A stretch of 64,000 nt of DNA from UMGS1766 sp963597355 (GCA_963597355.1 CAVBPR010000013.1:1-64000); one strand, 5' to 3'; shown: positions 50,140 to 59,056, numbered from the stretch's first letter. Numbers and translations: made by a program. Notes: generated from the sequence alone by a model not told the origin.

Positions 50140-50837
50140 CACCACTCTAATTCCTCCGCTGGAACTTTTTTCGAATTGATCTCGTCACTTCGGATTCTGC
50201 CATCTCTCATGCGGATCACCCGATCTGCCATAAGACGGATTGCATCGTTGTGAGTTACCATAACAACTGTGTTCCCATACTTCTGGTTTACGGTTTCAAT
50301 CAATTTCAAAATTTCTTTGCTTGTCTGGTAGTCCAAAGCACCGGTTGGTTCGTCGCAAAGAAGAATATCCGGATTTTTCACAATCGCTCTGCCAATGGCT
50401 GTGCGCTGCTGCTGTCCGCCAGATAACTGATTCGGCAACTTTCGCTGATGCTCGAACAAACCCAATGTCTGCAAAAGCTCGTCCACATCCAGCGGATTCC
50501 GGCTGAGATAGGCGCCCACTTCAATGTTCTCTCGAACGGTCAAATTGGGGATCAGGTTATACATCTGAAAAATATAGCCCAGGTGACGGCGGCGGTAAGC
50601 CGTCAGCTTTTTTTCCTTCATCTCCCCCATTTGTTCTCCATCGATACTGATTTCACCGGAGTCAGCCTCGTCAATTCCACCCAAAATATTTAACAGCGTT
50701 GATTTTCCAGATCCAGATGGCCCCAGCAACACACAAAATTCTCCTTTTTCAATTTGCAAATTGATTCCATGCAGCACTTCAATTCTGTTTTCTCCCTGTC
50801 CAAAGGATTTTTGAATCTGATGTACCTCAATAAACAT
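50139..50837 (-). CDS. ABC transporter ATPase (MacB/LolD type)
   Basis: A 232-residue ATPase. Walker A is LLGPSGSGKSTLLNILGG, the signature is NQLSGGQQQRTAIGRAI, Walker B is ILLCDEPTGALDYQTS, and the H-loop is VVMVTHNDAIR. It works with the FtsX-like permease encoded next. It is the first gene of the operon, preceded by a promoter overlapping a GTTAGT/ACTAAC palindrome, so a TetR-type repressor probably controls it. No such repressor gene is in the window. Confidence 0.94.
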   Translation of the reverse strand: MFIEVHQIQKSFGQGENRIEVLHGINLQIEKGEFCVLLGPSGSGKSTLLNILGGIDEADSGEISIDGEQMGEMKEKKLTAYRRRHLGYIFQMYNLIPNLTVRENIEVGAYLSRNPLDVDELLQTLGLFEHQRKLPNQLSGGQQQRTAIGRAIVKNPDILLCDEPTGALDYQTSKEILKLIETVNQKYGNTVVMVTHNDAIRLMADRVIRMRDGRIRSDEINSKKVPAEELEW

Positions 50838-50884
50838 TACAAATCGCCTCTTATTCCGTTCACTTTCGTTCGATTTAATATCCA

Positions 50885-50931
50885 GTTAGTTTTCACTAAC
50901 CAAGTATGCCATATCTCCTTATGAAAATCAA
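50885..50931 (-). promoter_or_regulatory. Promoter with TetR-type operator for ABC operon
   Basis: On the minus strand TTGATT (50926-50931), 17 bases, CATACT (50903-50908). Directly downstream lies the palindrome GTTAGT-TTTC-ACTAAC (50885-50900), the size of a TetR-family operator, over the predicted start of transcription. Confidence 0.65.
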
Positions 50932-50984
50932 GTGTCACCCTGCAATATTTTCAAGCGTCCTCTTTTTTTCGTATCTGTTGCCAT

Positions 50985-51017
50985 AAAAAGTGCGCTCAGT
51001 TTTATTCTGAGCGCACC
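50985..51017 (-). terminator. Terminator of the MerR-DXS operon
   Basis: GTGCGCTCAG (50990-50999) and CTGAGCGCAC (51007-51016); on the minus strand it is followed by TTTTTATGG. Confidence 0.85.
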
Positions 51018-51049
51018 GTTTTAGTAACTTCTATGTTTTTTCAAAGATA

Positions 51050-52804
51050 TTAAAGCAAGGAAAGGATATCTTCTGTAATCTGTTTGGGCGTCAGGCGATT
51101 GTCCTGCATAACATCGTCCGCATGGAATCGATCAAGAAATTGCTTGCGGATTCCGTAATTCAACACCTTCATGTTGGAATTTCCGTAATAGCGCGCCACC
51201 TTTTCTCCCCAGCCGCCGTCTAAATATCCGTCCTCCAATGTGACAACAACACTATGCTCCTTCTTCAACTGTTCCAGAAGCTCCGTGTCCAGACCGGTAA
51301 TATAGTAAGGATTGATCATCGTTGGCTGCACTCCAGTGGCCGTGGCAATCGATTCGGCTACAGCCTGTCCAAGGCTGTAAAATCCACCTAAACCCATCAC
51401 GGCAACCCGGCTACCTTTTTGTTTTACCTCGTAGCGATTCAGCTGCCCAAAATCTTTTGTGACCTGTTGATGATCTGAAATCATCTTTCCTCCAGGCAGT
51501 TTGATTGCTACCGGATGTTCTCTCTGTTCCATACTCCAGTCCAACATGGCCAAATATTCCTCTTTTGTTGTTGGCGCCAAATATACCAGGTTGGGAATAT
51601 TGGATAGCATCGGAATATCCTGCAGTCCCAAATGGGTTACATCGTTCATGCCATAGACAGAGCCCCAGAAGGTCACAATCGTCGCAGGACTATTATTGAT
51701 GCACAAATCCTGAGAAATCTGGTCATAGGCGCGCTGCACAAACGTACTGTACACGCCGTAGACCGGTTTTCCCCCATTGGCTGCAATGCCGCTGGCCAAG
51801 GCGACCGCAGTTTCCTCTGCAATGCCCACATCTACGAACTGCGCTCCTGCTTCCTGTCGTTTGTCTGCCGTAAAGCCCATTACAGCGGGTGTTGCCGAGG
51901 TAATCGCCACAACGGCCGGATCTTCCTTCATTTTCTTTAATAAATATTCTGCCGTGACGCTGGAATAATCTTCAGAATCATCTTCAAAAAGCGCTTTCCC
52001 CGTCTCGATATCAAAGGGAACGCAATAATGCCATTCTTCCTTGTTTTGCTCTGCCGGAGCGTAGCCTTTCCCCTTTTGCGTGCTGATATGAATAACAACC
52101 GGTTTATTGCTGTCCTTCACCTGTTGCATCGCCTCAATGACCGCCGCAACATCATTCCCCTGTGCAACATACAAATAATCCAGTCCCATGGCACGGAACA
52201 AATTGCATTCCGCCTGACCGTTGCTCTCCCTCAGCAACTGAAGGTTTTGATAAAGACCGCCGTGGTTTTCTGCAATGGACATTTCGTTGTCATTTACCAC
52301 GATGATGAAATTGCTGCCTAATTCTGCCGCAAAATCCAAGCCCTCCAGCGCTTCTCCCCCGCTAAGAGAACCATCGCCAATAACTGCGATTACATTTCCG
52401 CACTCTCCCTTCAGGTCGCGCGCTTTTGCCAAACCTGCCGCCAAACTGACAGAAGTGGAGGTATGACCCACGGTAAAGAAATCATGTTCGCTTTCTTGCG
52501 GGCAGCTATATCCGGTCACATCGTCATAATGTTCCTTGTACAGATACGCATCCTTGCGTCCGGTCAGCATCTTATGAGGATAGCTTTGATGGGAGACATC
52601 GTATACAATCTTATCTCTTGGGGAATCAAAAACATAATGAAGCGCAATGGTCACCTCAACCATACCAAAATTGGGGCCAAAATGGCCTCCATGTCTGCTG
52701 GCGCGAAGCAGCAACGCGTGGCGCATTTCCTCCGCCAACATTGGAAGTTCTGTGATTTCAAGCTTTTTTACGTCCTCAGGTCCGTTGATGTGTTCCAAAT
52801 ACAT
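51050..52804 (-). CDS. 1-deoxy-D-xylulose-5-phosphate synthase-like enzyme
   Basis: A 584-residue thiamine-diphosphate enzyme of the DXS/transketolase family, somewhat shorter than typical DXS (about 620). The TPP motif is VIGDGSLSGGEALEG...NDN (about residues 143-175). Other family features are HYVFDSPRDKIVYDVSHQSY, TVGHTSTSVSLAAGLA and VDVGIAEETAVALASGIA. The region that in DXS reads DGxTHQG is replaced by NDVTHLGLQDIP, so it may be a paralogue with a changed substrate. The ATG at 52804 follows ACAAGGAGTGACGACA. It overlaps no gene but lies 5 bases after the MerR gene. Confidence 0.8.
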   Translation of the reverse strand: MYLEHINGPEDVKKLEITELPMLAEEMRHALLLRASRHGGHFGPNFGMVEVTIALHYVFDSPRDKIVYDVSHQSYPHKMLTGRKDAYLYKEHYDDVTGYSCPQESEHDFFTVGHTSTSVSLAAGLAKARDLKGECGNVIAVIGDGSLSGGEALEGLDFAAELGSNFIIVVNDNEMSIAENHGGLYQNLQLLRESNGQAECNLFRAMGLDYLYVAQGNDVAAVIEAMQQVKDSNKPVVIHISTQKGKGYAPAEQNKEEWHYCVPFDIETGKALFEDDSEDYSSVTAEYLLKKMKEDPAVVAITSATPAVMGFTADKRQEAGAQFVDVGIAEETAVALASGIAANGGKPVYGVYSTFVQRAYDQISQDLCINNSPATIVTFWGSVYGMNDVTHLGLQDIPMLSNIPNLVYLAPTTKEEYLAMLDWSMEQREHPVAIKLPGGKMISDHQQVTKDFGQLNRYEVKQKGSRVAVMGLGGFYSLGQAVAESIATATGVQPTMINPYYITGLDTELLEQLKKEHSVVVTLEDGYLDGGWGEKVARYYGNSNMKVLNYGIRKQFLDRFHADDVMQDNRLTPKQITEDILSLL

Positions 52805-52809
52805 TGTCG

Positions 52810-53202
52810 TCACTCCTTGTCCTCTGTGGGTGTCCAATCCAGTACCCCGGTTTCAACTGCCACTTTATAACGAGAAATCTTATATTGCAGGCGCGCAATT
52901 GTAGTTTCAAGTTTTTCTTTTTGCTGCTCCAGGTTTTCCAATTGCTCTGACAGCAACTGCAGCCGTGCTCCGAAGGTTTCATCCCCCTGCTGAAACAGCC
53001 GCAGATATTCAATCAGTGCCTCTACGGAAACACCTGCAGAGCGCATACACACGGTATGCTCCACCCAATTCAGGTCCTCTTCCTGATAATTTCTCACTCC
53101 TCCGGACGTGCGCGTGACCGGCGGGATCAATCCTATCCGCTCATAGTAACGAAGCGTATCCTGTGATATGCCGAACTTTTCACTCACCTCATGAATCGTC
53201 AT
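52810..53202 (-). CDS. MerR-family regulator
   Basis: A 130-residue activator/repressor. The winged HTH (residues 1-70) has MTIHEVSEKFGISQDTLRYY and RIGLIPPVTRTSGGVRNYQE, followed by the dimerising coiled coil (EQLENLEQQKEKLETTIARL). The C-terminal effector domain is minimal and lacks metal cysteines, so an organic or stress signal is more likely than a metal. AAGGCGGTGAGAAA precedes the ATG at 53202. It is cotranscribed with the DXS-like gene from a classic MerR promoter. Confidence 0.92.
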   Translation of the reverse strand: MTIHEVSEKFGISQDTLRYYERIGLIPPVTRTSGGVRNYQEEDLNWVEHTVCMRSAGVSVEALIEYLRLFQQGDETFGARLQLLSEQLENLEQQKEKLETTIARLQYKISRYKVAVETGVLDWTPTEDKE

Positions 53203-53229
53203 TTTCTCACCGCCTTTGTTTGTGGCAAC

Positions 53230-53260
53230 ACTATAACACCTGGAGTACACTCCAAGTCAA
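53230..53260 (-). promoter_or_regulatory. MerR-type promoter with 19-bp spacer and operator
   Basis: On the minus strand TTGACT (53255-53260), a 19-base spacer, TATAGT (53230-53235). The spacer carries the dyad CTTGGAGTGTACTCCAGG. The overlong spacer with a central palindrome is the hallmark of promoters that MerR proteins untwist. Confidence 0.88.
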
Positions 53261-53330
53261 GTTATTTTTTTCAAAAATGCAAATGCAGATGGATTTTAAA
53301 CACTGCCTCCCTTTTCAGGGCAGAAAAAAA

Positions 53331-53354
53331 AACACCGCACTTCCGTGCGGTGTT
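53331..53354 (-). terminator. tRNA-Thr terminator
   Basis: AACACCGCAC (53331-53340) and GTGCGGTGTT (53345-53354), with a long T-run on the minus strand (53322-53330). Confidence 0.85.
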
Positions 53355-53382
53355 TTCCAGCGTTGATTTTCATCAACCTATT

Positions 53383-53457
53383 TGGAGCTACTGGTCAGAA
53401 TCGAACTGACAACCTTCTCATTACGAGTGAGATGCTCTGCCATTGAGCCACAGTAGC
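53383..53457 (-). tRNA. tRNA-Thr (anticodon CGT)
   Basis: A 75-base cloverleaf on the minus strand. The acceptor GCTACTG pairs with CAGTAGC, the anticodon stem TCTCA/TGAGA encloses loop CTCGTAA with anticodon CGT, and the T-arm is GTCAG, TTCGATT, CTGAC; CCA is encoded. It reads ACG. Confidence 0.9.
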
Positions 53458-53591
53458 ACTCAAGCTTTGATATTTTATCACAGTTACATTTTTTCGTCAA
53501 GACTTCCGATGCAGATTCTCTCATTTGTTTTGCAAAGAAGGATCCTCGCAGAAGCTCAATAAAACTTGCACCAGAAAAACATATTTTTCTC

Positions 53592-53620
53592 TTGCTTTTA
53601 TGCTGAAAATCTGTTACAAT
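53592..53620 (+). promoter_or_regulatory. Promoter of rpmB
   Basis: TTGCTT (53592-53597), 17 bases, TACAAT (53615-53620). Confidence 0.65.
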
Positions 53621-53670
53621 AACGGGCGATGCGTAGTTTGCTGATATCTTAAAGCGAGGAGGTTTGGCAA

Positions 53671-53859
53671 ATGGCTAAGTGTGAATTTTGTGACAAGGAC
53701 ATCAAGTTCGGCATTCAGGTTTCTCATTCCCATCGTCGTTCCAATCGGACTTGGAAGCCCAATGTGAAGCGCGTTAAGGCAATCGTGAATGGCACTCCCA
53801 CTCATGTGAATGTCTGCACAAGATGCCTCCGTTCCGGTAAGGTCACCCGTGCTGTCTGA
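53671..53859 (+). CDS. rpmB: Ribosomal protein bL28
   Basis: A 62-residue basic protein of the large ribosomal subunit. The start MAKCEFCDKDIKFGIQVSHS carries a CxxC that pairs with CTRCLRSGKV near the end (CxxC...CxxC), the zinc-binding form of L28. SHRRSNRTWKPNVKRVKA is the conserved core. AGCGAGGAGGTTTGGCAA precedes the ATG. It is a single gene with its own promoter and terminator. Confidence 0.97.
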   Translation: MAKCEFCDKDIKFGIQVSHSHRRSNRTWKPNVKRVKAIVNGTPTHVNVCTRCLRSGKVTRAV

Positions 53860-53887
53860 TTTTATCAGATTGAACACGAACAAATTA

Positions 53888-53925
53888 CCCCGTACCGCTT
53901 ATGCGATACGGGGATTTTGTTTTAT
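53888..53925 (+). terminator. rpmB terminator
   Basis: CCCCGTACCGC (53888-53898) and GCGATACGGGG (53903-53913) with one mismatch, then ATTTTGTTTT. Confidence 0.85.
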
Positions 53926-53966
53926 TCACTCCCATAACGTAAATGCACTTCAAACGTACATGGAAA

Positions 53967-54003
53967 GAGGCAGTATCTGAAGTTTCAGATACTGCCTCTT
54001 TTT
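53967..54003. terminator. Bidirectional terminator of rhamnose operon
   Basis: GAGGCAGTATCTGA (53967-53980) and TCAGATACTGCCTC (53985-53998), a perfect 14-bp stem with TTTTT after it on the plus strand and TTTCC on the minus strand. Confidence 0.8.
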
Positions 54004-54044
54004 ATACATTTCCCTGTGGAATACAACCGCACACAGTTCCGTCT

Positions 54045-54647
54045 TTAAAACTGGAATGTATTTGCAAGCGTTTCCCACTTCTGATCTTTGTCCGACAGAT
54101 TGAGGGGTGTTCCATCTTCCAGCGTGTATCCCTCTGCAGAGCAGCTGCCCTTGTACTCGCCCACCAACTGAGGCCACTCGATACCGATGGCGGGGTCATT
54201 CCACGCCAGACCGCCCTCATCGCCAGGATGATAGAAATCTGTCACCTTATAGCAGAACTCTGCCTCATCGCTGAGCACAAGGAATCCATGGGCAAAGCCT
54301 TCGGAGATATAGAACTGCTTCTTATTCTCTTCCGTCAGCTCTACACCAAACCACTTTCCGTAGGTCTCCGATCCGGAACGCAAGTCGACAGCCACATCAA
54401 ACACGCTGCCTTTAATCACGCGCACCAGCTTGCCCTGTGGGAACTGCTTCTGGAAATGCAAACCGCGGAGGACACCCTTGGTGGACATGCTCTGATTGTC
54501 CTGCACAAACACCATATCAAGGCCAAATTCATGCATGTCGTTCTGGTTGTAGGTTTCCATAAAATACCCACGGCTGTCACCATGAACAGCGGGTTCAATC
54601 ACATACAGCCCCTCAATCGGTGCTTTCGTCACTTTAATCTGAGCCAT
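54045..54647 (-). CDS. rfbC: dTDP-4-dehydrorhamnose 3,5-epimerase
   Basis: A 200-residue cupin epimerase, the third step of dTDP-L-rhamnose synthesis. DSRGYFMETYNQNDMHEFGL, VLRGLHFQ (catalytic His), GSVFDVAVDLR and FAHGFLVLSDEAEFCYKVTD match RmlC. The C-terminal part carries an insertion-like KGSCSAEGYTLEDGTPLNLS. The ATG at 54647 follows TGGAGTGAATCAATA and touches the rfbD stop. It is the last gene of the operon and ends near a bidirectional terminator. Confidence 0.95.
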   Translation of the reverse strand: MAQIKVTKAPIEGLYVIEPAVHGDSRGYFMETYNQNDMHEFGLDMVFVQDNQSMSTKGVLRGLHFQKQFPQGKLVRVIKGSVFDVAVDLRSGSETYGKWFGVELTEENKKQFYISEGFAHGFLVLSDEAEFCYKVTDFYHPGDEGGLAWNDPAIGIEWPQLVGEYKGSCSAEGYTLEDGTPLNLSDKDQKWETLANTFQF

Positions 54648-55567
54648 TATTGATTCACTCCAATTTCCACAAGATAGCGATGCAACGCGTCCTTCCACTC
54701 CGGCAGAGGTTGGAAACCATTTTTCGTCAACTTTGTCTTATCCAACCGACTGTTGAAGGGGCGTGCCGCTTTGGACAGCCCGTACTCTTCCGTTGTAACA
54801 GGGCTAACGTTTACCTTCGCACCCGCCTGGCGGAAAATTTCGCAGGCAAAATCATACCAGGAAATGTATCCACCCTCATTGGTAGCATGGTAATAACCAT
54901 AGCGATCTGTGACAATCATATCTACCAGAAGTCGGGCCAGATCAAGGGTGTACGTCGGCGTGCCAATCTGATCGCTAACTACCCGAAGGCTATCATGGGT
55001 CTGACTCAGCTTCAGCATGGTCTTGATAAAGTTGTTTCCATTTAAGCCAAACACCCAGGCAATACGGACAATGAAATATTTGCTCAGAATGGAACTGACC
55101 GCCAACTCGCCGTCCAGTTTGGTCTGGCCATACACGTTCAGCGGCTTATAATCCTTGCAGTCCGGCTGCCATGGCTCTGTTCCCTGTCCATCAAAGACAT
55201 AATCTGTGGAAAGATAGAGCATTTTGCAGTCTAACTCTTTGCAGATCAACGCAATATTCCGAGTGCCATCTACATTGATTGCGTGTACTTTTTCCTGCTT
55301 GTCCTCATCCTCTGCCAGATCCACTGCTGTCCATGCGGCGCAATGAATCACAGCATCCGGACAAACCTCTGTCAGAACTTTACGAACTGCCTCGGCATCG
55401 GTAATGTCCATCGATACATAGGGCATCGTGGTAACTGCACTTCCATCCTGAATGCCACTGTATTCCGGAGCAAGATCTGTACCAACGCCCTCATAGCCAC
55501 GCTTTGCCAGCTCGTTCATGACATCATGCCCCAACTGACCGGCAACTCCAGTGACAAAGACCTTCAT
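54647..55567 (-). CDS. rfbD: dTDP-4-dehydrorhamnose reductase
   Basis: A 306-residue NAD(P)H-dependent reductase, the last step of dTDP-L-rhamnose synthesis. The Rossmann start is MKVFVTGVAGQLGHD, and the SDR site has LYLSTDYVFDG and YGQTKLDGELAV (Tyr-x-x-x-Lys). The C-terminus carries AARPFNSRLDKTKLTKNGFQ. The ATG at 55567 follows GAGGAGAAGGCATA and overlaps the rfbB stop (TAATG). Confidence 0.96.
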   Translation of the reverse strand: MKVFVTGVAGQLGHDVMNELAKRGYEGVGTDLAPEYSGIQDGSAVTTMPYVSMDITDAEAVRKVLTEVCPDAVIHCAAWTAVDLAEDEDKQEKVHAINVDGTRNIALICKELDCKMLYLSTDYVFDGQGTEPWQPDCKDYKPLNVYGQTKLDGELAVSSILSKYFIVRIAWVFGLNGNNFIKTMLKLSQTHDSLRVVSDQIGTPTYTLDLARLLVDMIVTDRYGYYHATNEGGYISWYDFACEIFRQAGAKVNVSPVTTEEYGLSKAARPFNSRLDKTKLTKNGFQPLPEWKDALHRYLVEIGVNQ

Positions 55568-56616
55568 TATGCCTTCTCCTCTGCGTCCGCCAGGCGTTCG
55601 CCATACATCTTCTGGAAGTAATTCTGATACTCGCCGGAAATGATGTTCTCCCACCACGGTTTATTATCCAGATACCACTGAATGGTCTTTTTAATGCCGT
55701 CCTTGAACATGGTTTCCGGCAGCCAGCCCAGCTCATTATGGATAAAGGTAGGATCGATTGCATAGCGCATATCGTGACCTTTGCGGTCGGTAACATGAGT
55801 GATCAGGCTCTCCGGCTTGCCCAGTGCCTCGCAAATGATTTTGACAATATCGATGTTCTTCATCTCATTGTGACCGCCGATATTGTATACCTCACCGACA
55901 CGGCCCTTACGGATGATAAGGTCAATTGCCTTGCAGTGATCCTCCACATAGAGCCAATCGCGGACATTCAATCCCTCACCGTAGACAGGCAGAGGCTTAT
56001 CTGCCAAAGCGTTGGCAATCATCAGGGGAATGAGCTTCTCCGGGAACTGGTAGGGGCCGTAGTTATTGGAGCAGCGAGAGATGGTCGTGGGCAGACCATA
56101 AGTGCGGTGATAAGCATTCACCAGCAGATCTGCACCTGCCTTGGAACTGCTGTAAGGGCTGGAGGTATGGAGCGGAGTCTGCTCTGTAAAGAACAGGTCG
56201 GGGCGATCCAGAGGCAGGTCACCATAAACCTCATCGGTGGACACCTGATGGTAACGCTCAATGCCATGCTTGCGGCAGGCATCCATCAGCACCTGGGTGC
56301 CCATGATGTTTGTCTGCAGGAAAATTCCAGGATTCTCAATGGAGCGATCCACGTGACTTTCTGCGGCAAAGTTTACAACAATATCCGGTTTCTCTTCTAC
56401 AAAAAGCTGATCCATTGCATCACGATCGCAGATATCTGCCTTTACAAAGCGGAAGTTATCGTGCTTCATTGCTTCTTCCAGTGTTTCCAGATTGCCTGCA
56501 TAGGTCAGCTTATCAACGCAGACAATCCGGTCTTCCGGATGCTCCTGCAACTGAAGATAGACAAAATTCGCGCCGATAAAACCGGCACCGCCGGTGACAA
56601 TGATTGTTTTACCCAT
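55567..56616 (-). CDS. rfbB: dTDP-glucose 4,6-dehydratase
   Basis: A 349-residue extended SDR that forms dTDP-4-keto-6-deoxyglucose. GGAGFIGANFVY is the NAD site, HQVSTDEVYGDLP is followed by TSSPYSSSKAGADLLVNAYH with the YxxxK pair, and SNNYGPYQFPEKLIPLMI and GEGLNVRDWLYVEDHC are the classic motifs. It overlaps rfbD by one base and follows rfbA by two. Confidence 0.97.
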   Translation of the reverse strand: MGKTIIVTGGAGFIGANFVYLQLQEHPEDRIVCVDKLTYAGNLETLEEAMKHDNFRFVKADICDRDAMDQLFVEEKPDIVVNFAAESHVDRSIENPGIFLQTNIMGTQVLMDACRKHGIERYHQVSTDEVYGDLPLDRPDLFFTEQTPLHTSSPYSSSKAGADLLVNAYHRTYGLPTTISRCSNNYGPYQFPEKLIPLMIANALADKPLPVYGEGLNVRDWLYVEDHCKAIDLIIRKGRVGEVYNIGGHNEMKNIDIVKIICEALGKPESLITHVTDRKGHDMRYAIDPTFIHNELGWLPETMFKDGIKKTIQWYLDNKPWWENIISGEYQNYFQKMYGERLADAEEKA

Positions 56617-56618
56617 AA

Positions 56619-57503
56619 TTAATACCGAACCTTTCCGGCAGCAACTCGCTTGAGATGCTCACCATAGGGAGATTTACCATACCGCTGTGCAGATTCCATC
56701 AGTGTGTCTTTTGTAATCCAGCCGTTGATATAAGCAATTTCTTCCGGAGCAGAGATTTCAATTGCCTGACGGTTTTGAATCATGCGCACGAAATCAGATG
56801 CATCCACCAAAGAATCCATTGTGCCAGTGTCAAGCCATGCGTAGCCGCGGCCCATGAGCTGAACATTCAAGGTTCCGTCTTCCAAATACATCCGATTCAA
56901 ATCCGTGATTTCCAACTCACCACGGGCAGACGGTTTCACCTTCTTTGCGTACTCCACCACCCGCTTATCGTAGAAGTAAAGACCGGTAATGCAATAGTTG
57001 CTCTTGGGATGAGCCGGCTTTTCCTCTACCGAGATCGCTTTGCCGTTTTCATCAAATTCTACGATACCAAAGCGTTCCGGATCGTTTACATAATATCCGA
57101 AAATAGAGGCCTTGCCCTGCTCCGCATCGGCAGCAGCCTGGCGAAGCAAACGCGTAAAGCCATTGCCGTAGAAAATATTATCGCCCAGCACCATGGCGCA
57201 GCAGTCATCGCCAATAAACTCCTCGCCCAGCAAAAATGCCTGCGCCAGGCCATCCGGAGAAGGCTGAATCTTGTAACTCAGGTGCACTCCATACTGACTG
57301 CCATCTCCCAGCAAGCGCTCGAAGTTGGGCAAATCCGTAGGCGTGGAGATGATCAAAATATCCTGAATTCCCGCCAGCATCAATGTGGAGAGCGGATAAT
57401 AGACCATCGGCTTATCATATACCGGAAGCAGCTGCTTGGATGTGACCATAGTCAGGGGATAGAGCCGTGTGCCAGAGCCGCCAGCCAAAATAATTCCCTT
57501 CAT
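56619..57503 (-). CDS. rfbA: Glucose-1-phosphate thymidylyltransferase
   Basis: A 294-residue enzyme making dTDP-glucose, the first step of the rhamnose pathway. MKGIILAGGSGTRLYPLT is the nucleotide-binding start. LPVYDKPMVYYPLSTLMLAG, MVLGDNIFYGNGF and SVEEKPAHPKSNY are canonical, and the short (RmlA) length fits. AAAGGAGGAAATTAG precedes the ATG. It abuts the upstream glycosyltransferase gene. Confidence 0.97.
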   Translation of the reverse strand: MKGIILAGGSGTRLYPLTMVTSKQLLPVYDKPMVYYPLSTLMLAGIQDILIISTPTDLPNFERLLGDGSQYGVHLSYKIQPSPDGLAQAFLLGEEFIGDDCCAMVLGDNIFYGNGFTRLLRQAAADAEQGKASIFGYYVNDPERFGIVEFDENGKAISVEEKPAHPKSNYCITGLYFYDKRVVEYAKKVKPSARGELEITDLNRMYLEDGTLNVQLMGRGYAWLDTGTMDSLVDASDFVRMIQNRQAIEISAPEEIAYINGWITKDTLMESAQRYGKSPYGEHLKRVAAGKVRY

Positions 57504-58331
57504 CTAATTTCCTCCTTTATATCGCCTGGAATGTAAAAACACTCGCAGGAAGATAAACTTTTTGTAAATAAGAGCAAGATGTAATGCTCGTTTTCCAACT
57601 AAATAACGATATCCCTTTGGGTTATCCGCAAGAACAATGGAGTAATCTGTTGCATAATGACGAAAGCGCCCCCATGCTGCAGTAAACTCCGGCCTCTGCG
57701 TTCCAGAAAACCCATGTTCCATCACCACCGGAAGCACATCAGCTGAAAATCCCTGCCGATAGCACTCCCGTAGGAAGGCATAATCTATACCATCCAAAAA
57801 GAGACGCTCATCGTAACGCACCTGACGAAACACATTCATACGCACTGCCATGCCGGAATTAAAGGCATAGCGGTCAGTTCCATCCGAAGCCATGCATTCC
57901 TCAGTAGTTTGATAAAAAGATGCATGTTGATTGGGACGAATTACCTGCGGTGAAACAATCTTTCCTCCTGCCTTCAAAACAGGAAAGAACAAACTCTTTT
58001 CTTTTTGGTCTGACGCAACTGCATGCAGACAGGAAAAATAATCCTCGGCTATGTCTGTATCATCATCAAATAGGGAAACGACACCATCAAACCCTTTATG
58101 GATTAAATCGTCAATGCAGGCATTATAGGCTTTTGCCAACCCAACATTCCCTGTTCCGCCCAGATAGTTCCAACCAAGCTCAGCGCATTTTTGCCGGTTA
58201 TCTGTTATCGTCTCGCTGTTATCGTAGACCAAAATTTCTTTTGGTGCATCTTTCATCTTTCGCAGCGCCTGTGCTGTCTCTGTTTCGTAAACAGCACGAT
58301 TATATACCACAAAAATTACTGCCAGATCCAT
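57504..58331 (-). CDS. Glycosyltransferase family 2 (rhamnosyltransferase-like)
   Basis: A 275-residue GT-A enzyme. The start is LAVIFVVYNRAVYETETAQA, with the sugar-nucleotide-binding GVVSLFDDDTDIAEDYF (DxD-type) near residue 95 and LFLDGIDYAFLRECYRQGFS, as in WbbL-like rhamnosyltransferases. The ATG at 58331 is chosen after GAGAGGGTGAGCAGC; a longer frame to 58502 lies inside the neighbouring gene. Its place before rfbABDC makes dTDP-rhamnose the likely donor. Confidence 0.88.
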   Translation of the reverse strand: MDLAVIFVVYNRAVYETETAQALRKMKDAPKEILVYDNSETITDNRQKCAELGWNYLGGTGNVGLAKAYNACIDDLIHKGFDGVVSLFDDDTDIAEDYFSCLHAVASDQKEKSLFFPVLKAGGKIVSPQVIRPNQHASFYQTTEECMASDGTDRYAFNSGMAVRMNVFRQVRYDERLFLDGIDYAFLRECYRQGFSADVLPVVMEHGFSGTQRPEFTAAWGRFRHYATDYSIVLADNPKGYRYLVGKRALHLALIYKKFIFLRVFLHSRRYKGGN

Positions 58332-58336
58332 GCTGC

Positions 58337-59056
58337 TCACCCTCTCCAGCGAATTCGAAGCAGCCGCAATCCCAATGACCAAAGTAATTTGGCCCGACAA
58401 CGCAAGACAACCGGAAGCGCGCGCGTAGAAGTAGTGACATTCTCTCCGTGCAGACGATGCAACAGAAGAACCTCGTCCAGATAGATCACCTTTCCACAAC
58501 ACTCAGCTAATACGTTGATCCACTGATCGTATCCATAAATTTCCGGCAGAGGAAGCAGTTTCTTTTTGAACTCCTTTGTAAAAGCCATGCAACAGCCGCT
58601 CATACGCGGTTTGACAATATTGTGCCAGACTCCGGGGCCAATCGGGTAAATTTCAAAGAAATTTTTCTCTTGAGGATGTAACTCTGCATCCGTATGAACC
58701 GCATTATGTACGACAAGATCCGCCTTGCTTTCCCGCAACAGTTCCGCTATGTGATCCCGCTTTCCCGGCAACCAGACATCGTCCTGATCGGAGAGAAAAA
58801 TATATTCTCCTCTGCACTTTTCGATTGCCAACGCAAAATTTGCTGTCACGCCGATCTGATGGTTGACGTAGACTTTCACCCGTGAATCACGCTGTTGAAA
58901 TTGATGAAGAATCTTCAGCGAGTCATCTTCACATTTTTGATAAGCAACTATAATCTCATCTTCCGGTTTCAGTTGAACCAGGATGGACTCCAGTTGTTCT
59001 TCCAAATACTGTGCACCATTGTACACCGGCAACGCTACGGACACTACTTCAGTCAT
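58337..59056 (-). CDS. Glycosyltransferase family 2
   Basis: A 239-residue GT-A enzyme. SVALPVYNGAQYLEEQLESI is the start, YIFLSDQDDVWLPGKRDHIA carries the DxD-type motif near residue 85, and MSGCCMAFTKEFKKKLLPLP follows. It resembles small rhamnosyl- or glucosyltransferases of polysaccharide clusters. The ATG at 59056 follows AAGGA at about 11 bases. It is the first gene of the rhamnose operon and lies just downstream of a strong promoter bracketed by a palindrome. Confidence 0.88.
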   Translation of the reverse strand: MTEVVSVALPVYNGAQYLEEQLESILVQLKPEDEIIVAYQKCEDDSLKILHQFQQRDSRVKVYVNHQIGVTANFALAIEKCRGEYIFLSDQDDVWLPGKRDHIAELLRESKADLVVHNAVHTDAELHPQEKNFFEIYPIGPGVWHNIVKPRMSGCCMAFTKEFKKKLLPLPEIYGYDQWINVLAECCGKVIYLDEVLLLHRLHGENVTTSTRALPVVLRCRAKLLWSLGLRLLRIRWRG

